DNA of 16,014 nucleotides from JBAZWV01 sp041660225 (GCA_041660225.1 JBAZWV010000007.1:1-16014), one strand, 5' to 3'. Shown: positions 1-6,124, numbered from the stretch's first letter. Numbers and translations are program-made. Notes: a model not told the origin generated them from the letters alone.

Positions 1-165
1 TCCAAACGGAACCGCACCGAAATCGTGGCCGAGAACATGATCATGCTCGATCGCAAAGAAGCAGGCGCTCCTCTGAATCGTCCCGCCAATGAACCGACCG
101 TCACTCCGACGGTCGACAAGGGAATGGGCGAAGAAGAAATCAAGATCGAAGACATCCCGTTTTAA
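1..165 (+). CDS. ssb: Single-stranded DNA-binding protein, C-terminal part (5' end outside window)
   Basis: Only the last 54 codons are present, open at the left edge and ending in TAA at 163-165. The visible part runs from the end of the OB-fold into a flexible Pro/Thr-rich linker and finishes with an acidic tail, EEEIKIEDIPF. That D-I-P-F ending is the conserved SSB tip that docks partner proteins such as RecO, PriA and exonuclease I. SSB coats single-stranded DNA during replication and repair. The gene lies 62 nt upstream of rpsR on the same strand, matching the widespread rpsF-ssb-rpsR operon, so rpsF is expected just left of the window. The identification rests on the tail plus context because the OB-fold is not visible. 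Confidence 0.9.
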   Translation, partial: SKRNRTEIVAENMIMLDRKEAGAPLNRPANEPTVTPTVDKGMGEEEIKIEDIPF

Positions 166-196
166 AAAATTATTCACTCCGGCTGTACCGACCCCT

Positions 197-214
197 CCCC
201 GATAATATTCGGGG
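197..214 (+). promoter_or_regulatory. Stem-loop between ssb and rpsR
   Basis: CCCCGA (197-202) pairs with TCGGGG (209-214) around the loop TAATAT. There is no T-tract after it (TTAGAAAA follows), so it is a poor terminator. It ends 13 nt before the rpsR start. It may be an RNA-processing or translation-control element within the ssb-rpsR message; its function is inferred only from its position. Confidence 0.45.
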
Positions 215-227
215 TTAGAAAACACCT

Positions 228-446
228 ATGCCTCCCACAAAGAAAACCGACCGCCAGTGCATCTTCTGCCAGGCGAACGTCGATGCCATCAACTACAAGG
301 ATACGAACACCCTCAAGCGCTTTCTCTCCTCGTTCGGAAAGATCGTGTCTCGCAAGCGCTCCGGCGTCTGCGTCTGGCACCAGCGCAAACTCGCGAACGC
401 CATCAAGCGCGCGCGATTCATGGGTCTTCTCCCATACGTAGTGTAA
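228..446 (+). CDS. rpsR: 30S ribosomal protein S18
   Basis: A 72-residue basic protein, the usual S18 length. It shows the S18 hallmarks: an N-terminal C-x-x-C segment (CIFC, residues 11-14), the core NTLKRFLSSFGKIVSRKRSG (26-45), and the C-terminal region with KLANAIKRARFMGLLPYV. S18 binds the 30S platform together with S6. It is the last gene of the ssb-rpsR unit and is followed directly by a terminator hairpin. The ATG at 228 is the natural start because it gives the complete canonical N-terminus; no strong Shine-Dalgarno precedes it. Confidence 0.97.
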   Translation: MPPTKKTDRQCIFCQANVDAINYKDTNTLKRFLSSFGKIVSRKRSGVCVWHQRKLANAIKRARFMGLLPYVV

Positions 447-455
447 GCACAAGAT

Positions 456-479
456 GATCCGCCTCGGCGGATCGTTTTG
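456..479 (+). terminator. Terminator after rpsR
   Basis: GATCCGC (456-462) pairs with GCGGATC (467-473) around the loop CTCG, followed by GTTTTGT. The T-tract is short, so some read-through into the next gene (start at 489) is plausible. Confidence 0.7.
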
Positions 480-488
480 TATCCAGCC

Positions 489-1469
489 ATGAACATCCTA
501 AATCTCCGCGCACGCGCCGAAATCGTCCGTCTGATCAGAGCCTGGTTCCATGAACGAGGGTTCGTTGAGATGCACACGGCGCGACTCGTCGGCGTTCCGG
601 GACAGGAGCCGCATCTCGAGCCGTTTTGGACCGAGGTCGTCGAAGCGAACGGTACCTCTCATCCCGCCGCACTCATCACATCGCCGGAATACGCAATGAA
701 ACGTCTTGTCGCGTCAGGCATGGAGAAAGCGTACGATCTTGGCCCGTGTTTCCGCAACAACGAACCGTGGGACGGAACGCATGATCCGGAATTTTTGATG
801 CTCGAGTGGTATCGCCGCGATGCCGAGCTTTCGGATCTCATGGATGATACGGAAAATCTCGTGATGAACGTGGCGCGCGAATTCCGGGTGGAGCCCGCGT
901 CGATCATGCGATCGTGGCGCCGCATCACCGTCGAAGAAGCGTTCAAGGAATATCTGAACGTCGAGCTCACGCCGCTTTTGGAAAACCACGATGCGATCGC
1001 GAAGCTCGCCGTCTCGCTCGGACAAACCGTGACGGACGAGGATTCGTGGGACGATCTCTTCTTCAAAATCTTTTTGACCCACATCGAACCAAAACTCGGC
1101 ATCGAACAGCCGACATTTTTATACAAATATCCCGCCTGCATGGCGGCACTCGCGCGCCGTTCCAAAGATGATCCGCGCTACGCCGACCGTGTTGAGCTGT
1201 ACATAGACGGGCTCGAACTCGCAAATGGATTCGCGGAACTTTCTGATCCCGTCGAGCAGCGTGCGCGCTTTGAAGAAGAACGGGAACTTCGCACGAAGCT
1301 TGGAAAAAAGACATGGGAGTTCGATGAAAAATTTCTGACAGAACTTCCGAAAATGGGAAATGCTGCCGGCATCGCATTTGGTATTGATCGTCTCGTAATG
1401 TTGTTCACGGGCGCAACATCGATCAACGAGGTGATTCCATTTTCGGCACGCGAACGATTCAACCCCTAA
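489..1469 (+). CDS. epmA: EF-P--(R)-beta-lysine ligase-like protein (EpmA/GenX/PoxA family)
   Basis: A 326-residue class II aminoacyl-tRNA synthetase core without the N-terminal OB domain of LysRS, matching EpmA in length and layout (E. coli EpmA is about 325 residues). Motif 2 spans residues 87-108 (CFRN...HDPEFLMLEWY) and motif 3 spans 294-305 (GIAFGIDRLVML). LITSPEYAMKRLV (62-74) and GLELANGFAELSD (241-253) also align with E. coli EpmA as I recall it. Ala296 in motif 3 sits where EpmA has Ala and LysRS has Gly, which favours the EF-P ligase role over tRNA charging. The enzyme adenylates a lysine, preferably (R)-beta-lysine, and attaches it to a lysine of EF-P. ATG at 489 is chosen because the upstream TTG at 477 lies in the T-tract of the rpsR terminator; no clear Shine-Dalgarno is seen. 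efp lies 1.1 kb downstream on the same strand. Confidence 0.93.
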   Translation: MNILNLRARAEIVRLIRAWFHERGFVEMHTARLVGVPGQEPHLEPFWTEVVEANGTSHPAALITSPEYAMKRLVASGMEKAYDLGPCFRNNEPWDGTHDPEFLMLEWYRRDAELSDLMDDTENLVMNVAREFRVEPASIMRSWRRITVEEAFKEYLNVELTPLLENHDAIAKLAVSLGQTVTDEDSWDDLFFKIFLTHIEPKLGIEQPTFLYKYPACMAALARRSKDDPRYADRVELYIDGLELANGFAELSDPVEQRARFEEERELRTKLGKKTWEFDEKFLTELPKMGNAAGIAFGIDRLVMLFTGATSINEVIPFSARERFNP

Positions 1470-1470
1470 G

Positions 1471-1499
1471 TTGACGGCCTCACGTCCAAGCGGCAAAGT
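1471..1499 (+). promoter_or_regulatory. Weak candidate promoter for the 106-residue gene
   Basis: TTGACG at 1471-1476 and CAAAGT at 1494-1499 with a 17 nt spacer, directly after the epmA stop. The -10 is a poor match, though similar to the CAAAAT boxes upstream of efp and rlmH in this window. Confidence 0.35.
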
Positions 1500-1510
1500 C
1501 TACGGAGCAC

Positions 1511-1831
1511 ATGGTACAACCAAAGACGCTCTTTGATCCGCAGACGATGGATCTCGGAGGTGCGCCGCATCTCCTCTGGTTCGTGACCTATCGGCAGTTC
1601 GTGAAGATCGCGGAGATGGAACCGCCGGTTCCAAACGCCGTTCTCGCAGATCGCAATGATCTCGAAACGTTTCTTGCCCTTCGGCCCGATCTGAAAGAAT
1701 GGGAAGATCCCATCATCGTTCGCAGTGATCACGGGTTCACGGCAGCCCTGCCTCACTATGGATTCATGCCTGTATGCGGCATTCCGTACTGGTCTCAGAA
1801 CTGCTGTTTTCTCTTCAAACGCCCCCTCTGA
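1511..1831 (+). CDS. Hypothetical protein, 106 residues
   Basis: Not recognised. It begins at ATG 1511 with GGAG at 1504-1507 as ribosome binding site and starts 41 nt after epmA. The product looks soluble and mixed in charge, with aromatic patches (LLWFVTYRQF near residues 21-30 and YWSQNCCFLFKR near the end), no signal peptide and no membrane segment. Its TGA stop (1829-1831) lies in the loop of the terminator that ends the unit, so transcription stops at the last codon. Its position between epmA and efp is suggestive but does not show a functional link. Confidence 0.75.
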   Translation: MVQPKTLFDPQTMDLGGAPHLLWFVTYRQFVKIAEMEPPVPNAVLADRNDLETFLALRPDLKEWEDPIIVRSDHGFTAALPHYGFMPVCGIPYWSQNCCFLFKRPL

Positions 1832-1843
1832 ACGGGGCTTTTT
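1821..1843 (+). terminator. Terminator containing the preceding stop codon
   Basis: GCCCC (1821-1825) pairs with GGGGC (1834-1838) and is followed by TTTTTCTTTT. The TGA of the 106-residue gene is in the 8 nt loop. Confidence 0.85.
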
Positions 1844-1859
1844 CTTTTATGCGGATCGG

Positions 1860-1887
1860 TTGACAAAACATTCTTTTTTGATATCCT
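1860..1887 (+). promoter_or_regulatory. Promoter for the 202-residue membrane-anchored protein
   Basis: Consensus TTGACA (1860-1865), a 16 nt spacer, then TATCCT (1882-1887). It is followed by a leader of about 25 nt with a GGAGG Shine-Dalgarno ahead of ATG 1919. Confidence 0.75.
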
Positions 1888-1918
1888 CGCCACACGTTCA
1901 TTTGGAGGAAGAATCGCA

Positions 1919-2527
1919 ATGAAGACGGATATATCGATTCGACATCTCGCGCTGTGCGTCGCGACGGGAGTTGTGGTCGGTATCGCGATCATATTCCTAT
2001 TGCACACGCGAGAGGCATTGCCTGCCAACCCGCCGACGGAGGCAACGGGGCTCACGATCGTGGTGAAGGACGTCTCGACGCCTTCGTCCGTTTCTACCGG
2101 TTCCGCACGTCAGAGCGTGATGCCGACGCATCTCAAACTGAAATGGGTGCCGCCGGTGCCCGTTGAAAAAGCACATTTCGATATCCGTTTTTTCAACATG
2201 GATCGCCATCCAAGCGGAAGCGTGGCCGGTGATCTCGTGAAAGAGAAAGACGGGTTCATGCAAGCCGTCGAAGGTCAGCCCGGAACCATCGAAATCCGGA
2301 TCTGGTATGAATGGAGAGGTCGGACATGCGAAATGCTTGCGCCCGTATGGAGCGAAGCGTGCCCGATCACATCCGCGAATTTCGGAAGCGTCTCAACGCA
2401 CTACCTCGGGGAGTACACCATCCTGACGACCGCGACGATGCCGCCGAGCGACGCGCAAAGCGAAACCACGGTGTGGGGAACGGGGAGAGGAGGGTATCTC
2501 GAAGTCTATCTCAGAGGATTCATCTGA
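1919..2527 (+). CDS. Hypothetical membrane-anchored protein, 202 residues
   Basis: Not recognised. A single N-terminal hydrophobic segment (about residues 10-28, followed by HTRE) makes this a signal-anchor or uncleaved-signal protein with a C-terminal domain outside the membrane. A Thr/Ser/Pro-rich stretch (about 38-70) leads to a beta-rich domain (KLKWVPP, HFDIRFF, IEIRIWYEW) that may be a beta-sandwich. It has its own promoter and a GGAGG ribosome binding site before ATG 1919, and the terminator stem begins in its stop codon. It sits just upstream of efp but has a separate transcription signal, so it is probably not part of the EF-P pathway. Confidence 0.85.
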   Translation: MKTDISIRHLALCVATGVVVGIAIIFLLHTREALPANPPTEATGLTIVVKDVSTPSSVSTGSARQSVMPTHLKLKWVPPVPVEKAHFDIRFFNMDRHPSGSVAGDLVKEKDGFMQAVEGQPGTIEIRIWYEWRGRTCEMLAPVWSEACPITSANFGSVSTHYLGEYTILTTATMPPSDAQSETTVWGTGRGGYLEVYLRGFI

Positions 2528-2552
2528 CCGACACTCGTCGGTCTTTTCTTTT
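2526..2552 (+). terminator. Terminator overlapping the preceding stop codon
   Basis: GACCGAC (2526-2532) pairs with GTCGGTC (2537-2543) around the loop ACTC and is followed by TTTTCTTTT. The stem begins at the GA of the TGA stop. Confidence 0.88.
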
Positions 2553-2560
2553 GGAGAGGG

Positions 2561-2589
2561 TTGACGGAAATCCATATTTTGGGCAAAAT
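2561..2589 (+). promoter_or_regulatory. efp promoter, probably giving a nearly leaderless mRNA
   Basis: TTGACG (2561-2566), a 17 nt spacer, then CAAAAT (2584-2589). Only 9 nt separate the -10 box from ATG 2599, so the transcript should start within about 3 nt of the start codon. No Shine-Dalgarno is present. The same TTGAC-N17-CAAAAT layout precedes rlmH. Confidence 0.6.
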
Positions 2590-2598
2590 CCGGAAACT

Positions 2599-3159
2599 AT
2601 GGGTTCTCCCTCTGATATCAAGAAAGGCGTGGTCGTGCTCCAGAACGGCGATCCGTGGGTCGTGACTGAATTTCAGCACATCAACCCGGGCAAGGGCGCT
2701 GCCTTCGTGCGCACGCGCATCAAGAATTTGAAAAACGGCCGGACGCTCGAACAGACGTTCAAGATGTCGGAAACGATCACGATCGTCGACGTGGAGTACC
2801 GCAACATGCAGTACCTCTATCACGATGCGACAGGCTACACCTTTATGGACTCCGGCACGTACGAGCAGTCTACGATGGCGGACGACATCGTCGGTGATCA
2901 GGGAAAATATCTCCGCGAAGGTCTTGAGCTCACACTCACGATGTACGAAGGCCAACCGATCGCGATCCAGCTCCCGCGCAAAATGAATTTCAAAATTATC
3001 GAAACGATGCCCGCCGTCAAAGGCGACACCGCAAGCGGCAACGTCACGAAAGAAGCGAAGGTCGAAGAAGGATTCACGGTTCGCGTTCCGATCTTCATGA
3101 AAGAAGGAGAAGAAATCGTCGTGAACACGGATACGGGAGAGTACGTGGAACGCGCGTAA
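2599..3159 (+). CDS. efp: Translation elongation factor P
   Basis: A 186-residue protein of normal EF-P length with three beta-barrel domains. The N-terminal KOW-like domain carries the tip loop HINPGKGAAFVRTRI (residues 27-41), with Lys32 at the site that EpmA beta-lysylates in E. coli (PGKG). The C-terminal signature region includes KGDTASGNVTKEAKVEEG and FMKEGEEIVVNTDTGEYVERA. EF-P binds between the P and E sites and relieves stalling at consecutive prolines. ATG 2599 gives the canonical start; the much longer upstream open frame overlaps the previous gene and is rejected. Lys rather than Arg at the tip agrees with the EpmA-type gene nearby. A bidirectional terminator follows. Confidence 0.97.
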   Translation: MGSPSDIKKGVVVLQNGDPWVVTEFQHINPGKGAAFVRTRIKNLKNGRTLEQTFKMSETITIVDVEYRNMQYLYHDATGYTFMDSGTYEQSTMADDIVGDQGKYLREGLELTLTMYEGQPIAIQLPRKMNFKIIETMPAVKGDTASGNVTKEAKVEEGFTVRVPIFMKEGEEIVVNTDTGEYVERA

Positions 3160-3175
3160 ACAGATTCTTGTATAG

Positions 3176-3210
3176 AAAAAATCCCTCGGAGTTCCGAGGG
3201 ATATTTGTTT
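3176..3210. terminator. Bidirectional terminator between efp and the lipoprotein gene
   Basis: ATCCCTCGG (3181-3189) pairs with CCGAGGGAT (3194-3202) around the loop AGTT. It is flanked by ATTTGTTT on the right and AAAAA on the left, which reads as TTTTT on the minus strand, so it serves both convergent genes. Confidence 0.9.
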
Positions 3211-3224
3211 GAGGATTTCCCCGT

Positions 3225-4397
3225 TCAGGGATTGCCGTACTGCGCCCAGTCATCCCAGCCGCGTTGGATCAGGTTCTTGCGCGTGGCGAGAGAGGAGTAG
3301 TTCGGCGAGGATTGCATGTACTGGTTGTAATCCGACTCGATGCGAGCAAAGCTCTGCGCGTAGCCTTGGCGCTGCAGGTAGTAGAACGCCATGAGATCCA
3401 TCGTCAGCATGGCGTAGACGACTGGATGGCCGGCTTTGCCCGTAAGGACGCCCGCAATGATATCGGCGTCGTCCTCGAATTTCGAGGGCCAATAATTGAG
3501 GATCCCACCGCCATTGAGCTGAGCCCGCAACTGATCGATGCAGACCCAGGACCAGTAGTGTGCGTACTCGTGATACAGGATTGCACCGGCGAGCATATAG
3601 AAAAGCTCGTTCGTCTCCGCCATGACCGCCTGGGATTCAGTGTAGTACATGCCCAGAAGCATGGTTTGTCCGGGATAGGAGTTGTGATACGAGACGATCG
3701 AGTCGTATGCGGTAATGTAATCGTCTGCGGTTTCACCGGCGTTGAACATCGCGATATAGCTTGCGACCTCGAAGAGGATTTCCAGGAACTTTCCATCCAC
3801 GAGGACGAGACCATGTCCGGTCACTCCTCCGCCGATCGACACGATGCTTTGGAGATCAACGACCGCGTAGATCGGAACGCTCGAGGAGATGCCTGCGCGG
3901 TTTCGGAGGGTCTCGATAGCGGGCTGGAAGATGTCCGAGTACGGGATTTGATTCACGCCCTGTTGATCCTGCTGTTGGCAGATCGCGATCTCGTCTTGTT
4001 GCGGGAACTCGCACGCGTCACGGTCGATCGTCGTTTCCGCGAGCTCCTGCGTTCCGAGAATCTCGGGATCGCCAACGCATTGGCTGGGCGGAGGCATACT
4101 GTTTCCGGTCGACGACGTTGTTGGATCCTCGCCGTTACAGATTTGTATGCGAGCATTCAAGACAGCCGAATTGTTCGCAACGAATGGGTTGAATGTGCAT
4201 TCACCGAGCTGACAGAGAAACGCCGGTCCATCGACGCAACAATCGTCATCGACGTCGCAGGGCGTCCCAGCGGGGCCGCTGCAATCGAGAGAAAGGCAGG
4301 CGATCAGTGTCAGTACGAGAAAAAAGATTCGACGCTGAATCAGGATGAGCGGACGCATCGGACGCTTTCTACGCGCATAGGGATGTGGAACACCCAT
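3225..4397 (-). CDS. Lipoprotein with putative zinc-metallopeptidase (M48-like) motif
   Basis: 390 residues counted from ATG 4397; an alternative start is Met14 at 4358. Neither has a good Shine-Dalgarno. A basic n-region and a hydrophobic stretch (IFFLVLTLIAC, 24-34) end in the lipobox LIAC, so Cys34 is the likely lipidated residue. A short Cys-rich segment follows (C47, C53, C54, C62, C67; GTPCDVDDDCC). Near the C-terminus are HEYAH (276-280, an HExxH zinc motif) and EDDAD (308-312), an ExxxD-type third-ligand motif spaced as in M48-like gluzincins. This suggests a membrane-tethered extracellular metallopeptidase, or an inactive relative. It has its own promoter at 4439-4467 and shares the bidirectional terminator with efp. 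The HExxH fits well, but the substrate is unknown. Confidence 0.85.
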   Translation of the reverse strand: MGVPHPYARRKRPMRPLILIQRRIFFLVLTLIACLSLDCSGPAGTPCDVDDDCCVDGPAFLCQLGECTFNPFVANNSAVLNARIQICNGEDPTTSSTGNSMPPPSQCVGDPEILGTQELAETTIDRDACEFPQQDEIAICQQQDQQGVNQIPYSDIFQPAIETLRNRAGISSSVPIYAVVDLQSIVSIGGGVTGHGLVLVDGKFLEILFEVASYIAMFNAGETADDYITAYDSIVSYHNSYPGQTMLLGMYYTESQAVMAETNELFYMLAGAILYHEYAHYWSWVCIDQLRAQLNGGGILNYWPSKFEDDADIIAGVLTGKAGHPVVYAMLTMDLMAFYYLQRQGYAQSFARIESDYNQYMQSSPNYSSLATRKNLIQRGWDDWAQYGNP

Positions 4398-4438
4398 ATC
4401 GCGACGTGAGAGGGATTGTTTTTAGAAAGAGCTTTGCG

Positions 4439-4467
4439 ATGATGTAGCAAAATGTCGTTTCTGTCAA
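4439..4467 (-). promoter_or_regulatory. Promoter for the lipoprotein gene
   Basis: On the minus strand TTGACA (complement of 4462-4467), a 17 nt spacer, then CATCAT (complement of 4439-4444). The leader is about 35 nt. Confidence 0.65.
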
Positions 4468-4478
4468 TCCAAAGATAA

Positions 4479-4504
4479 AGAAAAAAGACGTCAGATGACG
4501 TCTT
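4479..4504 (-). terminator. Terminator after the 94-residue gene
   Basis: AAGACGTC (4485-4492) pairs with GACGTCTT (4497-4504) around a 4 nt loop. The A-run at 4479-4486 reads as a T-tract on the minus strand. It isolates this gene from the lipoprotein promoter just beyond it. Confidence 0.85.
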
Positions 4505-4509
4505 GGAGA

Positions 4510-4794
4510 TCAGCGCACGCGCGCGTAGTAGCGCTGCATGAGCGCGTTCGATCGTTGAACTTTTCCGGGCCCATCCTCGGTGCGCTCCGGTCGCGGCGGG
4601 TAGAGATGTTCCGGCGTCGGCGGGCGAGCCTGGCTCATGAGGACGCGTTGCGTCGTCACGATGATGTCTTCGGATTCATCCTCCACCACGCCTTTGAACA
4701 CCTCTTCGTTGAAAGGTGGAAAGTACCGATCCATCCGTTTCCCAAAGGCAGCATCGCTCTCGTTGGCAAGCTGCAGCATCTTGATTTCGTCCAT
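4510..4794 (-). CDS. Hypothetical protein, 94 residues
   Basis: Not recognised. ATG 4794 is chosen because a strong GGAAGGAG ribosome binding site lies 7 nt upstream and a TTGACA promoter lies just beyond it. The open frame extends further upstream to 5052, but that extension lacks such signals and overlaps the small plus-strand gene. The N-terminal half is acidic and probably helical (MDEIKMLQLANESD; EDESEDIIV around 46-54). The C-terminal half is Pro/Arg-rich and basic (RPPTPEHLYPPRPERT, then RYYARVR). No signal peptide or membrane segment is seen. The split charge pattern could suit a nucleic-acid or protein-binding adaptor, but this is a guess. Confidence 0.75.
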   Translation of the reverse strand: MDEIKMLQLANESDAAFGKRMDRYFPPFNEEVFKGVVEDESEDIIVTTQRVLMSQARPPTPEHLYPPRPERTEDGPGKVQRSNALMQRYYARVR

Positions 4795-4816
4795 ACAAGA
4801 ACTCCTTCCGCTCTGC

Positions 4817-4845
4817 AGGAAAGCAAAAAAGAGGCAGGATGTCAA
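4817..4845 (-). promoter_or_regulatory. Promoter for the 94-residue gene
   Basis: On the minus strand TTGACA (complement of 4840-4845), a 17 nt spacer, then TTTCCT (complement of 4817-4822). The -35 box is perfect and the -10 is weak. The leader is about 16 nt and includes the GGAAGGAG ribosome binding site. Confidence 0.55.
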
Positions 4846-4926
4846 GGGTTTGTCCGCCTCAGCGCTCACAGGGCTTTCCTTTTTTAGGGCGATGGCAGTA
4901 GGATTCTGCTCGGAGGGAGGATGGGA

Positions 4927-5079
4927 ATGTTGGAAGAAGTTCTTTCTATCACGGTCGGTGTCACAGGGTTTGCCGTTTTTATTTTGGGGATCGTTTTGCT
5001 CGTTCACTATCTCCGGATACGAAAGAAGCGACGCAGTAGACGGCGCGAGCATCAGGTCATTCCGCGGAGAGGCCCATGA
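4927..5079 (+). CDS. Small single-pass membrane protein, 50 residues
   Basis: A short ORF with good coding signals: GGAGG at 4916-4920 is 6 nt before ATG 4927 (ATG 4921 in the same frame is too close), and a strong terminator follows the TGA (5077-5079). The product starts MLEEVLSITVGVTG, has a hydrophobic segment at about residues 8-28 (FAVFILGIVLLVHYL), and then a very basic tail (RIRKKRRSRRR). The positive-inside rule places the N-terminus outside and the Arg/Lys tail in the cytoplasm. No clear promoter was found in the 80 nt upstream. The function is unknown. Confidence 0.7.
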   Translation: MLEEVLSITVGVTGFAVFILGIVLLVHYLRIRKKRRSRRREHQVIPRRGP

Positions 5080-5092
5080 TGCGCGTCATCAC

Positions 5093-5126
5093 ACCCTCCG
5101 AACACATCGGAGGGTTTTTCTTTTTC
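5093..5126 (+). terminator. Terminator after the 50-residue membrane protein
   Basis: ACCCTCCGA (5093-5101) pairs with TCGGAGGGT (5107-5115) around the loop ACACA, followed by TTTTCTTTTTC. Confidence 0.9.
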
Positions 5127-5140
5127 TCGCGTGCGGCCCA

Positions 5141-5169
5141 TTGACAATCGTCCAGAAACGGCATAGGGT
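5141..5169 (+). promoter_or_regulatory. Promoter of the aldolase/diiron-oxidase operon
   Basis: Consensus TTGACA (5141-5146), a 17 nt spacer, then TAGGGT (5164-5169), a weak -10. It sits between a strong terminator and the GGAGG-led start at 5216, so the two downstream genes form their own unit. Confidence 0.6.
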
Positions 5170-5215
5170 ACGACCCGCTACGTTGCACGTTCTACTCGTA
5201 AGAAGGAGGGTTCCA

Positions 5216-6124
5216 ATGTTGTCTGGGGATGGGCCGTACAAGGCCAACACGCTCGCGAAAGGCATCATCATTCCGAGCATCACGGTTTTCAAACAGGACG
5301 AGGATCAAACGCTCGATGAACACCGTACCGGTGATCACGTCGATTGGCTGATCTCGAACGGCGCCGACGCCATCGTCCCCGCCGGAAGTTCGGGGGAGTT
5401 CCCCGCGCTCCGCATGGACGAGGCGAAGCAGATCTTCGACATCGCAATCAGCGTTGCGAAGAAACGCGTTCCGGTGTACCCGGCCGTCGGTCGCTACGGC
5501 ACGCGTGATACGATCGAGCTCACGCGGCACGCCGAAAAGGCTGGCGCTGCGGGCGTGATGGTAATCGTTCCGTACTACATGAAACCGGATCGACATGCGA
5601 TCATGGAGCACTTTCGCGCCGTACGGCGGAACACCGATCTTCCCATCATCCTCTACAATAATCCGGCAACCACCGGCGTCGAGCTCGCACACGACGACAT
5701 CGTGTCGCTCTTCGACGAAGGTGTGGTGAATGGAGTGAAGTCCTCTCAAGGAGAAGTCGAGCCGACGATCAAACTGACGTCGGCACGAGCGAAGCTCTGT
5801 TCCTACTACGGACATGACATTCAGCCGACGATGGCTCTCAATGAGGGCGCGTACGGGTGGTTCTCGTTGTTTCCGAACGTCTTTCCCCGGCTCGCAAAGC
5901 AGCTTCAGAGCGGAACGAGTCACGAACAGAAGGATGTATGGATGCGTCTGGCTCCGTGCGTCAATTTCGTGTGGGGTGGAACTGCGCATCCGGTCGCGGC
6001 CGTAAAAGCCGCGCTCGAGATTCAGGGTCGATGGGTCGGCGTTCCGCGCCTGCCGCTTCAGCCGCTGCCTCAATACGTCTACCAGCGACTCGAAACGATT
6101 GTCCGAGAGGCAGGTGCGGCATGA
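5216..6124 (+). CDS. DapA/NanA-superfamily class I aldolase (DHDPS/N-acetylneuraminate lyase family)
   Basis: 302 residues from ATG 5216, which has GGAGG at 5205-5209; the longer upstream frame crosses a terminator and a promoter and is rejected. The TIM-barrel family motifs appear in order: PAGSSGEFPALRMDE (55-69, where DHDPS has GTTGE), VPYYMKP (118-124, catalytic Tyr), YNNPATTG (147-154) and GVKSSQGE (173-180) with Lys175 as the likely Schiff-base lysine. Members condense or cleave pyruvate-type keto acids with aldehydes. DHDPS of E. coli has YNVPSRTG with Arg138; here Thr replaces that Arg, so lysine biosynthesis is not the safest call and another aldol/retro-aldol substrate is likely. 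Its stop overlaps the next start by 4 nt (ATGA), so the two proteins are probably made together. The family is certain, the substrate unknown. Confidence 0.92.
   Translation: MLSGDGPYKANTLAKGIIIPSITVFKQDEDQTLDEHRTGDHVDWLISNGADAIVPAGSSGEFPALRMDEAKQIFDIAISVAKKRVPVYPAVGRYGTRDTIELTRHAEKAGAAGVMVIVPYYMKPDRHAIMEHFRAVRRNTDLPIILYNNPATTGVELAHDDIVSLFDEGVVNGVKSSQGEVEPTIKLTSARAKLCSYYGHDIQPTMALNEGAYGWFSLFPNVFPRLAKQLQSGTSHEQKDVWMRLAPCVNFVWGGTAHPVAAVKAALEIQGRWVGVPRLPLQPLPQYVYQRLETIVREAGAA

Noticed and set aside
489..1469. Lysyl-tRNA synthetase (lysS)
   Set aside because: There is no N-terminal OB domain, the length is about 326 rather than about 500 residues, and Ala is at the motif 3 position where LysRS has Gly.
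2311..2598. Upstream extension of efp
   Set aside because: It overlaps the preceding gene and its terminator. ATG 2599 gives canonical EF-P length.
3264..4409. 381-codon open frame on the plus strand opposite the lipoprotein gene
   Set aside because: It is antisense to a gene with a lipobox, HExxH, a promoter and a terminator. Its own translation has no recognisable domain and no start signals.
4637..5215. Upstream extension of the aldolase reading frame
   Set aside because: It runs through the 50-residue gene, a strong terminator and a TTGACA promoter. The GGAGG-led ATG at 5216 gives the family's normal N-terminus.
5192..6073. 293-codon open frame on the minus strand opposite the aldolase gene
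   Set aside because: The plus strand encodes all aldolase motifs with a good ribosome binding site. The minus frame is a shadow rich in Arg/His.
5216..6124. Calling this gene dapA outright
   Set aside because: The Arg of YNVPSRTG is replaced by Thr, and the partner gene is a diiron oxidase rather than a lysine-pathway gene.
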